The notes beneath the pieces are model-generated. The model was not told the DNA's origin. It searched no databases and saw only the letters and a list, made by a program, of their open reading frames with translations. From an uncultured bacterium (lineage in GTDB: Bacteria; Patescibacteriota; Gracilibacteria; Absconditabacterales; Absconditicoccaceae), in contig CAJZIX010000001.1 in assembly GCA_916049765.1 (NCBI GenBank), forward strand, positions 1-64,000: a DNA stretch of 64,000 nt, read 5' to 3'. The position numbers and the translations under genes were made by a program. How positions within the stretch are numbered: position 1 is the first letter of the stretch; each line of letters opens with the position of its first letter. Shown here piece by piece: positions 1 to 10,846 of the stretch.

Positions 1-36
1 TGGATTTGCCTTTTCTACCAGTTTGAATTTCATCAT
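1..36 (-). CDS. 5' end of an unidentified gene running off the window
   Basis: Two adjacent in-frame ATG codons read leftwards out of the window and are preceded by AAGAGGA, which resembles a ribosome-binding site. The visible peptide begins MMKFKLVEKANP. Only about twelve residues are available, so no function can be given. It would be divergently transcribed from dnaG. Confidence 0.4.
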   Translation of the reverse strand, partial: MMKFKLVEKANP

Positions 37-433
37 TCCTCTTGACTTTTAGAAAGTAAAAAGAGACGAATGCTCAACTTATTTCTAATAATCTCGTTTT
101 TTTTTCAAGGAAAGTTTTCCCAGTTCTCACCATTGTTTTTTGTTTCTAAAAAAGAACGGCAAGATCTATTTCTTTTTCTACTATGACAATTGAACGATTT
201 GTGAGAATAATTTTAAAAACTTTATATTCTACTCTTTAGCTTCGAAATACAGACTTATGATCTAAGAAAGCAAATACATTATCCTCATCAGATTGAAAAA
301 TGTTCACCATAATCTTGAAGATTAAAAATTCAACTATAATTAGAAAAAAAGACTTAAAAAACTTCTTTTCTTGATTTACCAAACAAAATCTCTATGCTAA
401 AAACAGATTTTTACTCTCATAGTACTTTCCTTA
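37..433. other. Non-coding region upstream of dnaG
   Basis: About 400 AT-rich bases between a leftward gene start and dnaG. Apart from the dnaG promoter at 371-398 I see no ORF, tRNA or convincing hairpin. A weaker TTGAAG/TATAAT pair with only a 14-bp spacer lies near 315-340. Confidence 0.5.
371..398 (+). promoter_or_regulatory. Promoter for dnaG
   Basis: TTGATT, 16-bp spacer, TATGCT. The predicted transcription start near 405 lies about 30 bases before the GTG start of dnaG. It matches the 16-bp-spacer layout seen throughout the window. Confidence 0.6.
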
Positions 434-2158
434 GTGGCAAATCCTTTGATTGATGAAATTTTACAAAACACCGATATTGTAGACGTTATCGGAAGATACC
501 TCCCCCTCAAGAGAGCAGGAAGTAATTTTTCTGGTTGCTGTCCTTTTCACAACGAAAAGACGCCTTCCCTCATGGTTTCTCCAACCAAACAAATCTTCAA
601 ATGCTTTGGTTGTGGGAAAGGAGGAAACGTGCTAACCTTTATCCAAGAGATCGAGAGAATTGATTTTCGAGATGCAGTAAAAGAACTCGCCAAACAGCAG
701 CATATCGACCTAGAAAAATATGATACTTCTCTCAAAAAAATGACCGCAGAAAGTGATGAAAAAGGGAAGCTCAAGAGAATCCACAGCTTAGCTCAAAATT
801 TCTTTAAAGAACAGCTAAAGAATAGTTCTGAAGCGATGGGTTATTTACAAAAAGACAGAAAGCTGACTCCTGAACTCATTCAGCTTTTTTGACTTGGTTA
901 TGCTCCAGACAAACATTACGAACTCATCCAACTCTTGAGATCAAAAGGCTTTAGTGATGCAGATATTGTAGACGCTTCCCTCGCTAAAAAAAATCTTAAT
1001 GGGGAAATTTATGCATTTTTTAGAAATAGAATTACCTTTCCTATTTTTGATACAATGAGCAATGTGATTGGCTTCTCTGCCAGAGTACTCAACTCTGAAG
1101 ATAAACCAAAATATCTCAACAGCGCAGAACACAAAGCCTTTGAAAAATCAAAAATCCTTTATGGACTTAATTTCGCAAAAACAGGAATCAGAGAACATGA
1201 AAAGCTGATTATTGTAGAGGGTCAGATGGATGTTTTAGGGCTTGCAAGGTTGGGATTACCGATTGGAATCGCCACTTCTGGAACCGCACTTTCCGAACAT
1301 CACGTCAAAATCCTGAAAAGATACACCGAAAATATCTATCTCATGTTTGATAATGACGGTGCAGGCCAGCAAGCTACTCAAAGAGCACTCAAACTCTTTT
1401 ATCAAGAGAATCTCTTTCCTAGAATCATCAAACTCCCAGAAGAAAATAAAGATATTGATGATCTGGCAAATACTCCAGAAGGAAAATCAGTTTTTGAAAC
1501 CTGTTTATCTGAGGCAAAAGATGGTTTCCTCGCAATATACGATCATCTTCGTCTACATTCGGATATGAGCTCTCCAGTAGATAAGCAAAAACTCATAAAT
1601 ACGCTTTTTGACCTCATTCTTTCGGTAAATAGTTTGACGATTCAGGAGCATTATAAAGGTGTATTAGCAGAAAAACTTGGGTTTGCTTTTGAAATCCTTG
1701 ATGCCCAGTTTAAAAGATACAAAAATACTGACTGAAGATTTCAGGTCATTCAGCAAACACACAAACAAGAGCAGCAACAGGAAAAATATCAATTGGAGAG
1801 AGAACTCCTCTTCGTTGCACTTTTCTATCAAAATCAAATCATGAACTATCTTGAGTCATACGAGGCAACGGAAAAGCTTCTCACTTTTGTACAACTTCTT
1901 GCTGAAGCTGACAAAGAAAGTCTACTCTCTAAAGCCCTGCATAACCAACTAGAAGAAGCTCAAATTCAAAAAATTTCTGAACTTACCCTTTGGCGAGACC
2001 AACAACTAGAAACGCTCAATGAAAAAGAAAAGAAATATCAGGTTATTTTGCAAACGCTTCTTCCTTATCTCCAAAAAATTCTCCAATTTACCCTAAAAAA
2101 TCCTAAAACCCCAAATGAAATTAAAGCACAGCTCCTAGAAGCTAGGAAAAATCTCTAA
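434..2158 (+). CDS. dnaG: DNA primase DnaG
   Basis: Primase that lays RNA primers for chromosome replication. Read with UGA as Gly it is 574 aa, the usual family length; TGA codons at 890 and 1733 would otherwise split it in three. The N-terminal CHC2 zinc ribbon has Cys36, His39, Cys57 and Cys60. The central TOPRIM domain carries VEGQMD (about residue 257) and the acidic FDNDGAG. The C-terminal ~180 residues are helical and Gln/Glu-rich, as expected for the helicase-binding region. The start is GTG (protein MANPLIDEI), placed just after a good promoter and without a visible Shine-Dalgarno. It converges on mnmA with only four bases between the two stops. Confidence 0.96.
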
Positions 2159-2162
2159 AAAA

Positions 2163-3215
2163 CTAACTAATAATTCCACTTCCAAGACAAACTTCTCCAT
2201 CATAAAGCACAAAAACCTGACCTGGAGCAACGGCTCGTTGAGCTTCTGAGAAACGAATCAAAACTTCAGCTTTTTCTTTTTTAAGAAGGGCACAAGAAAC
2301 CGGTGGATTTTGACGATAACGAATTTTTCCTGTCAAATCCTGTCCTACTTCTGCTTCTTCAGCGATCCAATGCCAATCTTTCACCAAGATTTCCTGGGTT
2401 TGTAATTCCTTAGCTTCTTTATCACAAACATAAACGATATTATTTTCAATATCAATGCGATAGACATAGGCCTTAAAATTCAGTCCAAGACCTTGCTTTT
2501 GTCCAATTGTAAAAAAATAAGCCCCATCGTGAGTTCCAACGGTTTTGCCTTCAAGGGTTCTGATTTCCCCTTTTTTGATAGGAAATTTTTGGAGGAGAAA
2601 CTGCTTAATCGGTACATTTCCAATAAAACAAAGCCCTTGAGAATCTTTACGACGAGCATTAGGAAGACCGATCTTCTCAGCAATCGCTCTCACCTCAGGC
2701 TTTGTAAGCTCTCAAAGAGGAAAAACTGAATGCTGAAGCTGAAATTGATTAAGTCCAGCGAGGAAATAAGATTGATCTTTATTATGATCAACTCAACGAA
2801 GAAGATGACAGAAAAGCTCTCATCGCTCTTTACAAGATTCTTGGATTCTTGCATAATGCCCTGTTGCAATTTTATCAAAATCTTGTTCTAAAGCCTTCTG
2901 TAAAAAGACATCAAACTTGATAAGAGAATTACAAAGCACATCAGGATTTGGAGTAATTCCCTTCTGATAACCAGAGAAAATATAATCAATAATCCTTTCT
3001 TGATATTCTTTTTGGAGGTCAAAAGAGCGGATTTCTATTCCCAAAAATTCCGCAACTTTGATTGCATCTATGGCATCATTGTAGGTCGTACAGTTCCCCG
3101 TATCAGAAACATAATTTTTCATAAACCCAGCAACGACCTCATGCCCCTGCTCTTTCAAAAGATAAGCTGCAACTGCACTATCAACTCCACCTGAAAGCCC
3201 TACCAAAATCTTCAT
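2163..3215 (-). CDS. mnmA: tRNA-specific 2-thiouridylase MnmA
   Basis: Thiolates U34 of Lys, Glu and Gln tRNAs using ATP and a sulfur relay. 350 aa, normal for the family. The N-terminal PP-loop reads GLSGGVDSA (residues 6-14). The nucleophile Cys95 sits in NPDVLCN and the second catalytic Cys near 196 in GLCFIGN; the family motif DQSYFL is also present. Three in-frame TGA codons (2712, 2793, 2820) fall where MnmA has glycines, such as the Gly before VDHNKDQ. The start is the ATG at 3215 because the PP-loop follows at once; the longer ORF to 3311 is not needed and covers the promoter. Confidence 0.96.
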
Positions 3216-3243
3216 CTGCTTTTTACACCAAATAAACAGAATC

Positions 3244-3271
3244 TTTATAATTAAAAGCTCAAAGTTTACAA
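3244..3271 (-). promoter_or_regulatory. Probable mnmA promoter
   Basis: On the minus strand: TTGTAA, 16-bp spacer, TATAAA, with the ATG of mnmA about 29 bases downstream of the -10 box. The boxes are weaker than in neighbouring promoters. Confidence 0.4.
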
Positions 3272-3336
3272 TAAAAAAGAAATTCTGAACCGTGATTTTC
3301 TTGGAGTTCAACTTTTTCTACAGGAAGAATAATTTC

Positions 3337-3364
3337 TTGATTTAGGAGATAGATTAACTATATT
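3337..3364 (+). promoter_or_regulatory. Promoter for rubrerythrin
   Basis: TTGATT, 16-bp spacer, TATATT, about 33 bases before the rubrerythrin ATG. Divergent from the mnmA promoter. Confidence 0.6.
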
Positions 3365-3396
3365 GAGAATGATTTTATTTATTAGACAAAAAAAAT

Positions 3397-3972
3397 ATGC
3401 CAACCTTATCATGAACTCAAACAGAAAAAAACCTCCTCAAAGCGTTCGCTGGAGAATCTCAGGCAAGAATGAGGTATGACTACTTTGCTAAACAAGCAAA
3501 AAAAGAAGGTTTAGAACAGATTTCTTGATTCTTTGAGGAAACTGCAGCCAACGAAAAAGAACATGCAAAAAGATTTTTCAAATTTCTTGAAGGAAACATG
3601 GTTGAGATCACAGCCACCTACCCTGCTGGAAAAATCTGAACGACACTTGAAAATCTAAAAGCCGCAGCTGATGGAGAAAATGAAGAACGAAGCGAACTGT
3701 ATCCTCATTTTGCTGAAGTTGCATTAGCTGAAGGATTTCCTGAAATTGCTACAGTATTTACAATGATCGCAAAAGCTGAAGAAGCCCATGAAAAAAGATA
3801 CAGAAAACTGTATGAGAACTTGGAATCAGGAAAAGTTTTCCAAGTAGGAGAAAAACTCATCTGGAAATGTAGAAATTGTGGATATCTTCACGAAGGAAGT
3901 TCTGCTCCAGAAAGATGTCCTGCCTGTGATCATCCACAAGCTTACTTTGAAATTGCTTCTTTCAACTACTAA
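3397..3972 (+). CDS. rbr: Rubrerythrin
   Basis: Non-haem iron peroxidase of anaerobes and microaerophiles that reduces hydrogen peroxide with electrons from reduced rubredoxin-like partners. 191 aa. The N-terminal four-helix ferritin-like domain has the family patterns AGESQARMRY and a later EEAHEKRY. The C-terminal rubredoxin-like domain has two CxxC knuckles (CRNC and CPAC). Three in-frame TGA codons (3412, 3526, 3637) read as Gly, one giving PAGKIG. It stands alone between its own promoter and a terminator. With the superoxide dismutase at 51.3 kb it forms the visible oxygen defence. Confidence 0.93.
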
Positions 3973-3989
3973 AAATAATTGTAAACAAG

Positions 3990-4023
3990 AAAAAGCCTGC
4001 AATAAGAATTCAGGCTTTTTTTA
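3990..4023. terminator. Bidirectional terminator between rubrerythrin and proS
   Basis: Inverted repeat AAAAAGCCTG / CAGGCTTTTT with an 11-base loop and A/T tracts on both sides, so it can end transcripts from either convergent gene. Confidence 0.85.
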
Positions 4024-4040
4024 GAATATAAAAGATAATA

Positions 4041-5552
4041 TTAATAGCTCTTCGCATAAATTACTCTTCTCGCACTAGGTTTTCCACTAATAGGATCAAT
4101 TCAAGTTTCTTCAGGCATATCAAATGGAAGACATCTAATCGTCGCTTTGAGTTCTTCTTGCACTTTCATCGCTGTTTCCTTCGTTCCATCCCAATGAGCC
4201 AGCACGAAACCTTGTTCAACCTTTTCTTTAAGTTCCTCATAAGTATCCGCAGTAAAGGTATGCTCCAAAGTGAAAAGCTGATGTTTTGCGAGCATTTTTT
4301 CTTGAATTTCAAGAAGCAAAGCCTGAATTTCTTCTACGAGATTTTCAAGCTTCACGAGCTTCTTCTCCATCGTATCTCTCCTAAAAAGTTCCACCTGTCC
4401 TTGCTCCAAATCCCTCTTTCCAACAGCGATTCTAATTGGTACTCCTTTGAGTTCCCATTCATTGAATTTTCGTCATGGGGATTTCTGATCATCATCGTCA
4501 ATCTTCACTTTGTAAGGGAGATCGTAAGTTCAGAGAAAATCAGACTTTATTTGTAATTCTGAAGTTTTGAGCTGATCCAAAGCAGGCTGCAAAGCACCTA
4601 AAATCTGATCTAAATCTTCTTTATTTTTGAAAATAGGAACAACCACGAGATGAAGCGGTGCAAGTGCAGGTGGCAAGACCAATCCATGATCATCAGAATG
4701 TGCCATAATCAAGCCTCCCATCAATCTTGTACTTACCCCCCAAGAAGTCGCATACACATATTCAAGTTCGTTATTTTTATTGGTGAATTTTACATCAAAT
4801 GCCTTTGCGAAGTTTTGACCGAGGTTGTGGGAAGTCCCAGCCTGAAGTGCCTTAAAATCCTGCATCATAGGTTCAAAAGTATAGGTCTTAACCGCTCCTG
4901 CAAATTTTTCATGTTCAGGTTTTTCTCCTTTGTAATGATAAACTGCCATAAAATGAGAAACAAAATCTGAATACACTTCCATCATTTTTCTCGCTTCAAT
5001 ATCAGCTTCCTCAGCCGTAGCGTGTGCAGTATGCCCTTCTTGCCAAAGAAATTCCGCACTTCTAAGGAAAATCCTAGTTCTCATCTCCCATCTTACCACA
5101 TTTGCCCATTGATTTACGAGCAGTGGCAAATCACGATGTGACTTGATCCAATTTCTATAACTATCTCGGATAATCGTTTCTGAAGTCGGTCTAACAATCA
5201 ACTCTTCCTCCAATTTCGCCTCAGGATCTACGACAATCCCTTTGCCATTTTCATCGTTTTTGAGCCTATAGTGCGTCACGACTGCACATTCTTTGGCAAA
5301 TCCCTCTACATGGTTCGCTTCTTTACTAAAAAAAGATTTTGGGATAAAGAGTGGAAAATAGGCGTTCTGATGCCCAGTTGCCTTAAACATCGCATCAAGC
5401 ACATCTCTAATATTTTCCCAGATCGCGTATCCATACGGTTTAATCACCATACATCCTCTCACAGAAGAATTTTCCGCAAGATCTGCATATTTTACTAAAT
5501 CATTATATCGCTCAGAATAGTTCTCAGCTCTTGAAGTCAATTTCGTTGCCAT
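4041..5552 (-). CDS. proS: Prolyl-tRNA synthetase, archaeal/eukaryotic-like type
   Basis: Charges tRNA-Pro. 503 aa after reading TGA at 4101, 4473 and 4530 as Gly. It is the short ProRS class without the editing insertion of the usual bacterial form. The class II motifs include VRPTSETII and RWEMRTR, followed by the LWQEGHTAH segment. The C-terminal extension ends in the conserved tyrosine (AKSY), diagnostic for this type. The start MATKLTSRAENYSERYNDLV fits family N-termini. One of the window's recurring 11-mers (4537-4547) lies just before the anticodon-binding domain, encoding KSDF. Confidence 0.95.
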
Positions 5553-5718
5553 GATAGTTTTATATACAAAAAAAATAAAAAATCAGATTTCCTCTTTCTA
5601 ACTTCTTATTCTCGTGGGGACATGGAACGTATGAATTCACATACTTACAAAGCAGAATAAAAGACGGCTTACTTATAGAGTTTTAAGTCCACTTTTCAAG
5701 TAAGAATTAGAGATTAAG

Positions 5719-5748
5719 AAAAAACACTCCATAATAGAGTGTTTTTCA
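5719..5748 (-). terminator. fusA terminator
   Basis: Inverted repeat AAAAACACTC / GAGTGTTTTT, about 30 bases beyond the fusA stop, with a T-run in the minus-strand direction. Confidence 0.8.
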
Positions 5749-5775
5749 GTATCATTTGAAAATTCCTGAATCAAA

Positions 5776-7881
5776 TTATTCTTCATCCATCTTCTTTACT
5801 TTTCCTGCTCTTTCTTCAATAATTTTCTTCTCAATCATTCCTGGAACTTTTTCATAGTTTGAGAATTCCATAGAGTATGCAGCCCTTCCCTGAGTATTTG
5901 ATCTAAGATCAGTTGCATATCCAAACATTTCTGAAAGTGGAACTTTTGCAGCAATTGCTGTAGCATTTCCTCTTGGAGTTTGTCCGAGAATGATTCCTCT
6001 TCTAGAAGAAAGGTCTCCCATTACGGTTCCTACGTACTCTTCTGGAGTTACGATTTCTACAGACATGATTGGTTCAAGAATGGCAGGAGATGCTTTTGCG
6101 AAAGCCTCTTTGAAAGCCTTATAAGTGGCAACTTTAAACGCAACTTCTGAAGAATCCACATCATGATAAGATCCAAAGAAAGGAACTACCTTAATATTGA
6201 TGATAGGGAATCCAGCAAGGATACCTTGAGCCATGGTTTCTTTTGCTCCCTTATCAATTGCAGGGATAAACTCGTTAGGGATTACTCCACCTTTAATTTC
6301 GGAAACAAATTCGTAGTTTTTCTCTTCAGGAAGTTTTTCTAGTCTAAGAACTACGTGTCCGTACTGACCTCTACCTCCAGATTGTTTCTTGAAGAGTCCT
6401 TCTCCTTCTGCAGTAGCGAAAATAGTTTCTCTATACGCTACTTGAGGTTTACCAGTATTTACTTCTACTTTATGCTCTCTCTTGAGTCTATCAACGATCA
6501 CATCAAGATGAAGCTCTCCCATACCTCCGATCACAGTTTGCCCACTTTCTTCATCAGAATGAGCAGTGAAAGAAGGATCTTCAGCCATAAGTTTTGAAAG
6601 AGCCAAACCAAGTTTTTCCTGATCTGCTTTTGATTTTGGTTCAATAGCAATATGGATCACTGGATCAGGGAATTCCATTTTTTCAAGAACGATCGGTTTG
6701 TTTACATCACAAAGCGTATGCCCTGTCTGAGTTTCTTTAAGTCCAAGGAAAGCACAGATATTTCCAGCTGAAATTTCAGAAATTTCTTCTCTCTTGTTTG
6801 CGTGCATCAAAAGAAGTCTTCCTACTCTTTCTTTCTTTCCAGTAATAGAGTTGAGCAAAGTATCTCCTGACTTGATAGTTCCTGAGTATACTCTCACGAA
6901 AGTCAAAGTCCCCACAAAAGGGTCCGTCATGATCTTGAAAGCGATGGCAGAAACAGGCTCATTAGGGTCGGCTCTCCTTACTACTACTTCTTCTTCATTA
7001 TCAGGATTATGTCCAACTATTTCCCCTCTATCAAGTGGAGAAGGCAAGAAATCTACTACTGCATTGAGTACAAGCTGAACTCCTTTGTTTCCAAGTGCAG
7101 TTCCACAAAGCATAGGATAAAGCTGATTGCTAATAGTTCCTGTTCTAATAGCTTTTTTGATAAGATCGATACTGATCTCTTCTCCTCCTAGGAATTTTTC
7201 AGCAAGTTCATCATCAAACATTGAGATTGCATCAATCATTTTTTCTCTCCATTCTTCAGCCTGTGCTTGCATACTTGCTGGGATTTCTCCCTCGATAACA
7301 TCTACTCCTTTTTCTCCTTCAAAATGATAGGCTTTCATTGTGATAAGGTCAATAATTCCCTCAAAAGTATCAGCCTTTCCAATAGGGAGCTGAATAGGAA
7401 CTACCTTATCACTCAGTCTTTTTTCTACTGATTCAAGAGACATGAAGAAGTCTGCTCCCATTTTATCCATCTTATTTGCGAAGATGAGTCTAGGAACTCC
7501 ATATTTGTCAGCTTGTCTCCAAACTGTTTCTGTCTGAGGTTCTGCTCCTTGAGAAACATCAAGCAAAGCAACAGCACCATCAAGTACTCTAAGAGATCTC
7601 TCTACTTCTACTGTAAAATCCACGTGACCTGGGGTATCAATCACATTTACCTGGATGTCGTGCCAAAAACATGTCGTAGCAGCAGAAGTAATAGTAATAC
7701 CTCTTTCTTTTTCCTGCTCCATCCAATCCATATCAGCTTCTCCATCGTGAGTTTCACCGATCTTGTGCTTCTTCCCTGTGTAATACAAAATTCTCTCAGT
7801 TGTTGTGGTTTTACCAGCATCAATATGCGCCATGATACCGATATTCCTTACCTTGTCCAAAGGTTTTTTGTCGTTTGCCAT
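5776..7881 (-). CDS. fusA: Elongation factor G
   Basis: Ribosomal translocase GTPase, 701 aa, normal length. G1 is AHIDAGKTT (about 18-26), switch I RGITI, G3 DTPGH, G4 NKMD, and domains II-V follow without gaps. There is no UGA codon in the whole gene although EF-G is rich in glycine; every Gly uses GGN. That fits avoidance of the rare decoding event in highly expressed genes. No Shine-Dalgarno is visible before the ATG, but a 16-bp-spaced promoter lies upstream. Confidence 0.98.
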   Translation of the reverse strand: MANDKKPLDKVRNIGIMAHIDAGKTTTTERILYYTGKKHKIGETHDGEADMDWMEQEKERGITITSAATTCFWHDIQVNVIDTPGHVDFTVEVERSLRVLDGAVALLDVSQGAEPQTETVWRQADKYGVPRLIFANKMDKMGADFFMSLESVEKRLSDKVVPIQLPIGKADTFEGIIDLITMKAYHFEGEKGVDVIEGEIPASMQAQAEEWREKMIDAISMFDDELAEKFLGGEEISIDLIKKAIRTGTISNQLYPMLCGTALGNKGVQLVLNAVVDFLPSPLDRGEIVGHNPDNEEEVVVRRADPNEPVSAIAFKIMTDPFVGTLTFVRVYSGTIKSGDTLLNSITGKKERVGRLLLMHANKREEISEISAGNICAFLGLKETQTGHTLCDVNKPIVLEKMEFPDPVIHIAIEPKSKADQEKLGLALSKLMAEDPSFTAHSDEESGQTVIGGMGELHLDVIVDRLKREHKVEVNTGKPQVAYRETIFATAEGEGLFKKQSGGRGQYGHVVLRLEKLPEEKNYEFVSEIKGGVIPNEFIPAIDKGAKETMAQGILAGFPIINIKVVPFFGSYHDVDSSEVAFKVATYKAFKEAFAKASPAILEPIMSVEIVTPEEYVGTVMGDLSSRRGIILGQTPRGNATAIAAKVPLSEMFGYATDLRSNTQGRAAYSMEFSNYEKVPGMIEKKIIEERAGKVKKMDEE

Positions 7882-7974
7882 CAGTATAAAACTTTAAAAT
7901 AAAATAATTGGCTTTGCCGTTTTCTTTAAATCTCTGAGATTTTCTCAAAAATCCAAAAAAATATGACCAAAAAT

Positions 7975-8002
7975 ACTATAAAAAAATACCTCCTGTTTTC
8001 AA
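7975..8002 (-). promoter_or_regulatory. Promoter for fusA
   Basis: Minus strand TTGAAA, 16-bp spacer, TATAGT, giving a leader of roughly 90 bases before the fusA ATG. Confidence 0.6.
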
Positions 8003-8051
8003 GTGTTTTTTATTAAAGAAAAAGCTGAAAAAAAATAAAAAATCAAATTTT

Positions 8052-9026
8052 TTATTTCCTTTTCTTTCTTCTTTCAAGAATAAGTGAAATAATTAGAGAA
8101 AAAAAGAGGATATTAATCAAGATAATAAGTGAAGCAGTAGAAGAGATATGAAAAACCGGACTAACAATCATTTTTAGTCCAATAAAGGTAAGAATTAGTG
8201 CTATTCCATACTTCAAATAAGTAAATTTATCAATAAAATTCGCCAACAAAAAATAAAGACTTCTTAAACCAAGAATAGCAAAAATATTAGAAGCATACAG
8301 AATAAAAGGATCATTCGGAGCAATCGCAAAAATCGCAGGAATACTATCTACCGCAAAGAGCAAATCTGAAAATTCAATCACCCCAACAACGAGCAATAAA
8401 GGCGTCGCATATTTTAGACCATTTTTTATCACAAAAAAATTTGATCCATGAAATTCATCAGTCATTCTTGGAAAAAGCAACTTCACTAACCTTGCTCACA
8501 AGGTATCAGAAAAATTCTTTTTTTCTTCTGCTTGGTCTTTCTGAAAAAACGATTTTACCCCAGCATAAACCAAAAATATTCAAAACAAAAGAAGCAAAAT
8601 ATTAATTTTTATCGAAAGATCTCCTATAAAAAATTCTGGAAGATAAGTAAGCTGAATAAGCTTTACTCCTGTAAAGATAAAGATTGCTCTAAAAATCAAA
8701 GCTCAAAGGACCCCCCAAAACAACACCTTATGATGAGCTTTTTTCTCAACACGAAAAAAACTAAAAATCATCACAAACACAAAAAGGTTATCAACAGAAA
8801 GCAATTTTTCTATCCAATATGCAGAAAGAAACTGAGAAAATCTTTCCATCCCTGAATCTCGATAAATATAACCAGCAAAAAGCATTGAAAGAGCAATCCA
8901 AACTAAAGTCCACATAAGTGCTTCTTTCGTTTTTACTTCATGACTTTTCTTATTAAAAATCCCGAGATCAAGGATAACCATAGCAGAAATAATAATTCAG
9001 AACACAATCATTTCATGAAAATACAT
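8052..9026 (-). CDS. TerC family integral membrane protein
   Basis: 324 aa with about seven to nine hydrophobic segments. The N-terminus has the TerC signature LDLGIFNKKSH followed by KEALMWTLVWIALS. LLSVDNLFVFVMIF and FAVDSIPAIFAI carry the paired acidic residues conserved in this family, linked to metal-ion (often manganese) homeostasis and tellurite resistance. Four TGA codons (8496, 8580, 8703, 8997) are read as Gly. I chose ATG at 9026 because it restores the first membrane segment; internal ATGs at 9011 and 8981 are alternatives. The substrate is unknown. Confidence 0.88.
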
Positions 9027-9183
9027 AAGATATTTTTTATAAATAAAACAATAAAGAAATATAGAGATTCCCATTCTCATTTCCATCAAAAAATTAAAAA
9101 AAGGAAAATATCATCATATTAGCTTTCATAAAAGACGAAAAATATCAATTAATAATTAGAATCCAAAAAAAATCATCATTTTT

Positions 9184-9211
9184 TTGACAAATAGATTTTT
9201 TATGCTATAAT
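9184..9211 (+). promoter_or_regulatory. Perfect consensus promoter for the small membrane protein
   Basis: Exact TTGACA, 16-bp spacer, exact TATAAT. The strongest promoter visible in the window; the ATG follows about 34 bases after the -10 box. Confidence 0.85.
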
Positions 9212-9244
9212 ATTGTTGTCTTTATTTCTTATACAAAACTATAC

Positions 9245-9460
9245 ATGAAAAAAATGGTAAAAAAACTCGGTCTTCACAAAGATGAAACTGAAAGAACAAA
9301 AACTCAAAAGATCATGAGAGATGTCGCTTTCTTCGGAGTTGTTGTTTATGCTGCAGTAATGACATTTATGGTTTTCTCTGCAGAAGCAGACAGAGCTGAA
9401 GCTGAAACAAACCTCGTATCTGCAAATGTTACAGCTTCTCAAGTAGCTTTCGCAAAATAG
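9245..9460 (+). CDS. Small single-pass membrane protein, unknown
   Basis: 71 aa: a basic N-terminus (KKMVKKLGLHKDE), one transmembrane segment (FFGVVVYAAVMTFMVF, residues 35-50) and a short Ala-rich tail after AEADRAEAE. No TGA codons. It has a perfect consensus promoter and its own terminator, so it is probably expressed strongly. I do not recognise a family. Confidence 0.75.
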   Translation: MKKMVKKLGLHKDETERTKTQKIMRDVAFFGVVVYAAVMTFMVFSAEADRAEAETNLVSANVTASQVAFAK

Positions 9461-9479
9461 TTTTAAACAAAGAAACCAA

Positions 9480-9514
9480 AAAAATCTGAATGGGAATGCT
9501 TATTCAGATTTTTC
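9480..9514. terminator. Terminator after the small membrane protein
   Basis: Inverted repeat AAATCTGAA / TTCAGATTT with a T-run. Both arms are copies of half of the window's recurring ATCTGA motif. It also lies between convergent genes and could serve the M16 peptidase. Confidence 0.8.
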
Positions 9515-9530
9515 TTTTTTAATTTTTTTC

Positions 9531-10754
9531 TTATTCAATATGAAAAGCTCGTCTTTGATCATTGATGAATTTTGGTAAAATTGCTTCCACCTGCTCCTTG
9601 GAAACAGCCTCATAATGATCTAAAATATCCTCTAAAGTCTGGATTTTTTGATACAGGAGCCATTGAGAAGAAACAAAATCGGCCATTTCATTTGAACTTT
9701 CTATTCCCATCTGAATGCTTCACTTTAGATAATTTTTAGCATTTTCAAATTCCTCTTGAGTAATTCCCTCCTGAACAATAATATCAAGCAAACGATAAAT
9801 CTCTTGCATTCAAAAAGCAAAATTTTCCTTACTCAATCCTGACCTAATTGTAAAAATTCAATATTCAAAACCTGCATGATGACCAGCACCAATATAATAA
9901 CATAACCCAAGTTTTTCTCTAATTTCTTGAAACAATCTAGAAGACATATTTCCACCCAAAATTGTCGTCAATACTCTAGCAGCATATCTTTCTTCTTCAA
10001 ATGCTGTAAATCCTGGCATCGCAATAATTACATGATTCTGCTCCGTTCCCTTTTCAAAAAAATCAGATTTCTTCTCTGGCAATTGCCATTTAAATTCAGG
10101 TTTATTTCTAGTTTTTTGAGCAGGAAGCGATGAAAATAAAGTTTCAATGTGTTTTTCTAGGAAAGCTTGATCCTGAATTTTACCAGCAATAGTAATCAGA
10201 ATATTATCCTTGGTATACAAAGCATTCTTGTAAGCAAAAAGATCTTCACGAGTAAAACTTCTAATCGTTTCTTCATACCCAATCGTTGGTCTTCAATAAC
10301 TATTTTCTCAGAAAAAAAAGGAACTCCATTTTTCACCCACAACTGACATCGGATTATCCTCATACATTTTGAGCTCTTGAATTATTACTCCTTTTTCTCT
10401 TTCAAGTTCTTCTGTTGCAAACTGAGCACCTAACATCATATCCGATAAAAGTTCAAGCGAAATCTGAGCAAACTGTGGAGCACATTTAACATAATAAGAA
10501 GTCAGACTTCCTCCTGTTGCTGCATTAAATTCTGCTCCAATCTTATCCATTTCCGTGGCTACCGCTTTAGGAGTTGCTCGTTGCTTTCACCCTTTAAAGA
10601 ACATATGTTCCAACACATGAGATATTCCAGCCTCAGCTCTGGTTTCATATTCTGATCAAGCCTTCACTGAAATTTCTATAGTAAGCGAATTTCCCTCCTG
10701 CATAGGAGCAAAAATACAATCTATTCCTCAGATTTTTTTGGTTTCATAGTGCAT
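9531..10754 (-). CDS. M16 family zinc peptidase (processing-protease-like)
   Basis: 407 aa. Inverted zinc motif HxxEH (SHVLEHMFFKG, near residue 48), followed by FNAATGGSLTSYYVK and the VIIQELKMYEDNP segment that supplies the distal Glu ligand. The second half contains GNMSSRLFQEIREKLGLCY, the usual C-terminal pattern of the single-unit M16B peptidases. Many TGA codons are read as Gly, including GlyGly after FFK and the Gly near 9858. There is no signal peptide, so it is probably cytoplasmic. Downstream of galE but separated from it by a terminator. Confidence 0.9.
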
Positions 10755-10779
10755 GAACTATTATATGATTTAAAAAATA

Positions 10780-10814
10780 GAAAAAGCTGAATCATTATGA
10801 ATTTTCAGCTTTTA
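10780..10814 (-). terminator. galE terminator
   Basis: Inverted repeat AAAAGCTGAA / TTCAGCTTTT beyond the galE stop, followed by a T-rich stretch on the minus strand. Confidence 0.75.
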
Positions 10815-10846
10815 AAATCAAGAAAGAATCAACAAAAAGCAAAGAT

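Noticed and set aside
3216..3311. 32-residue N-terminal extension of MnmA
   Set aside because: The PP-loop normally begins at residue ~5, and the region carries the promoter.
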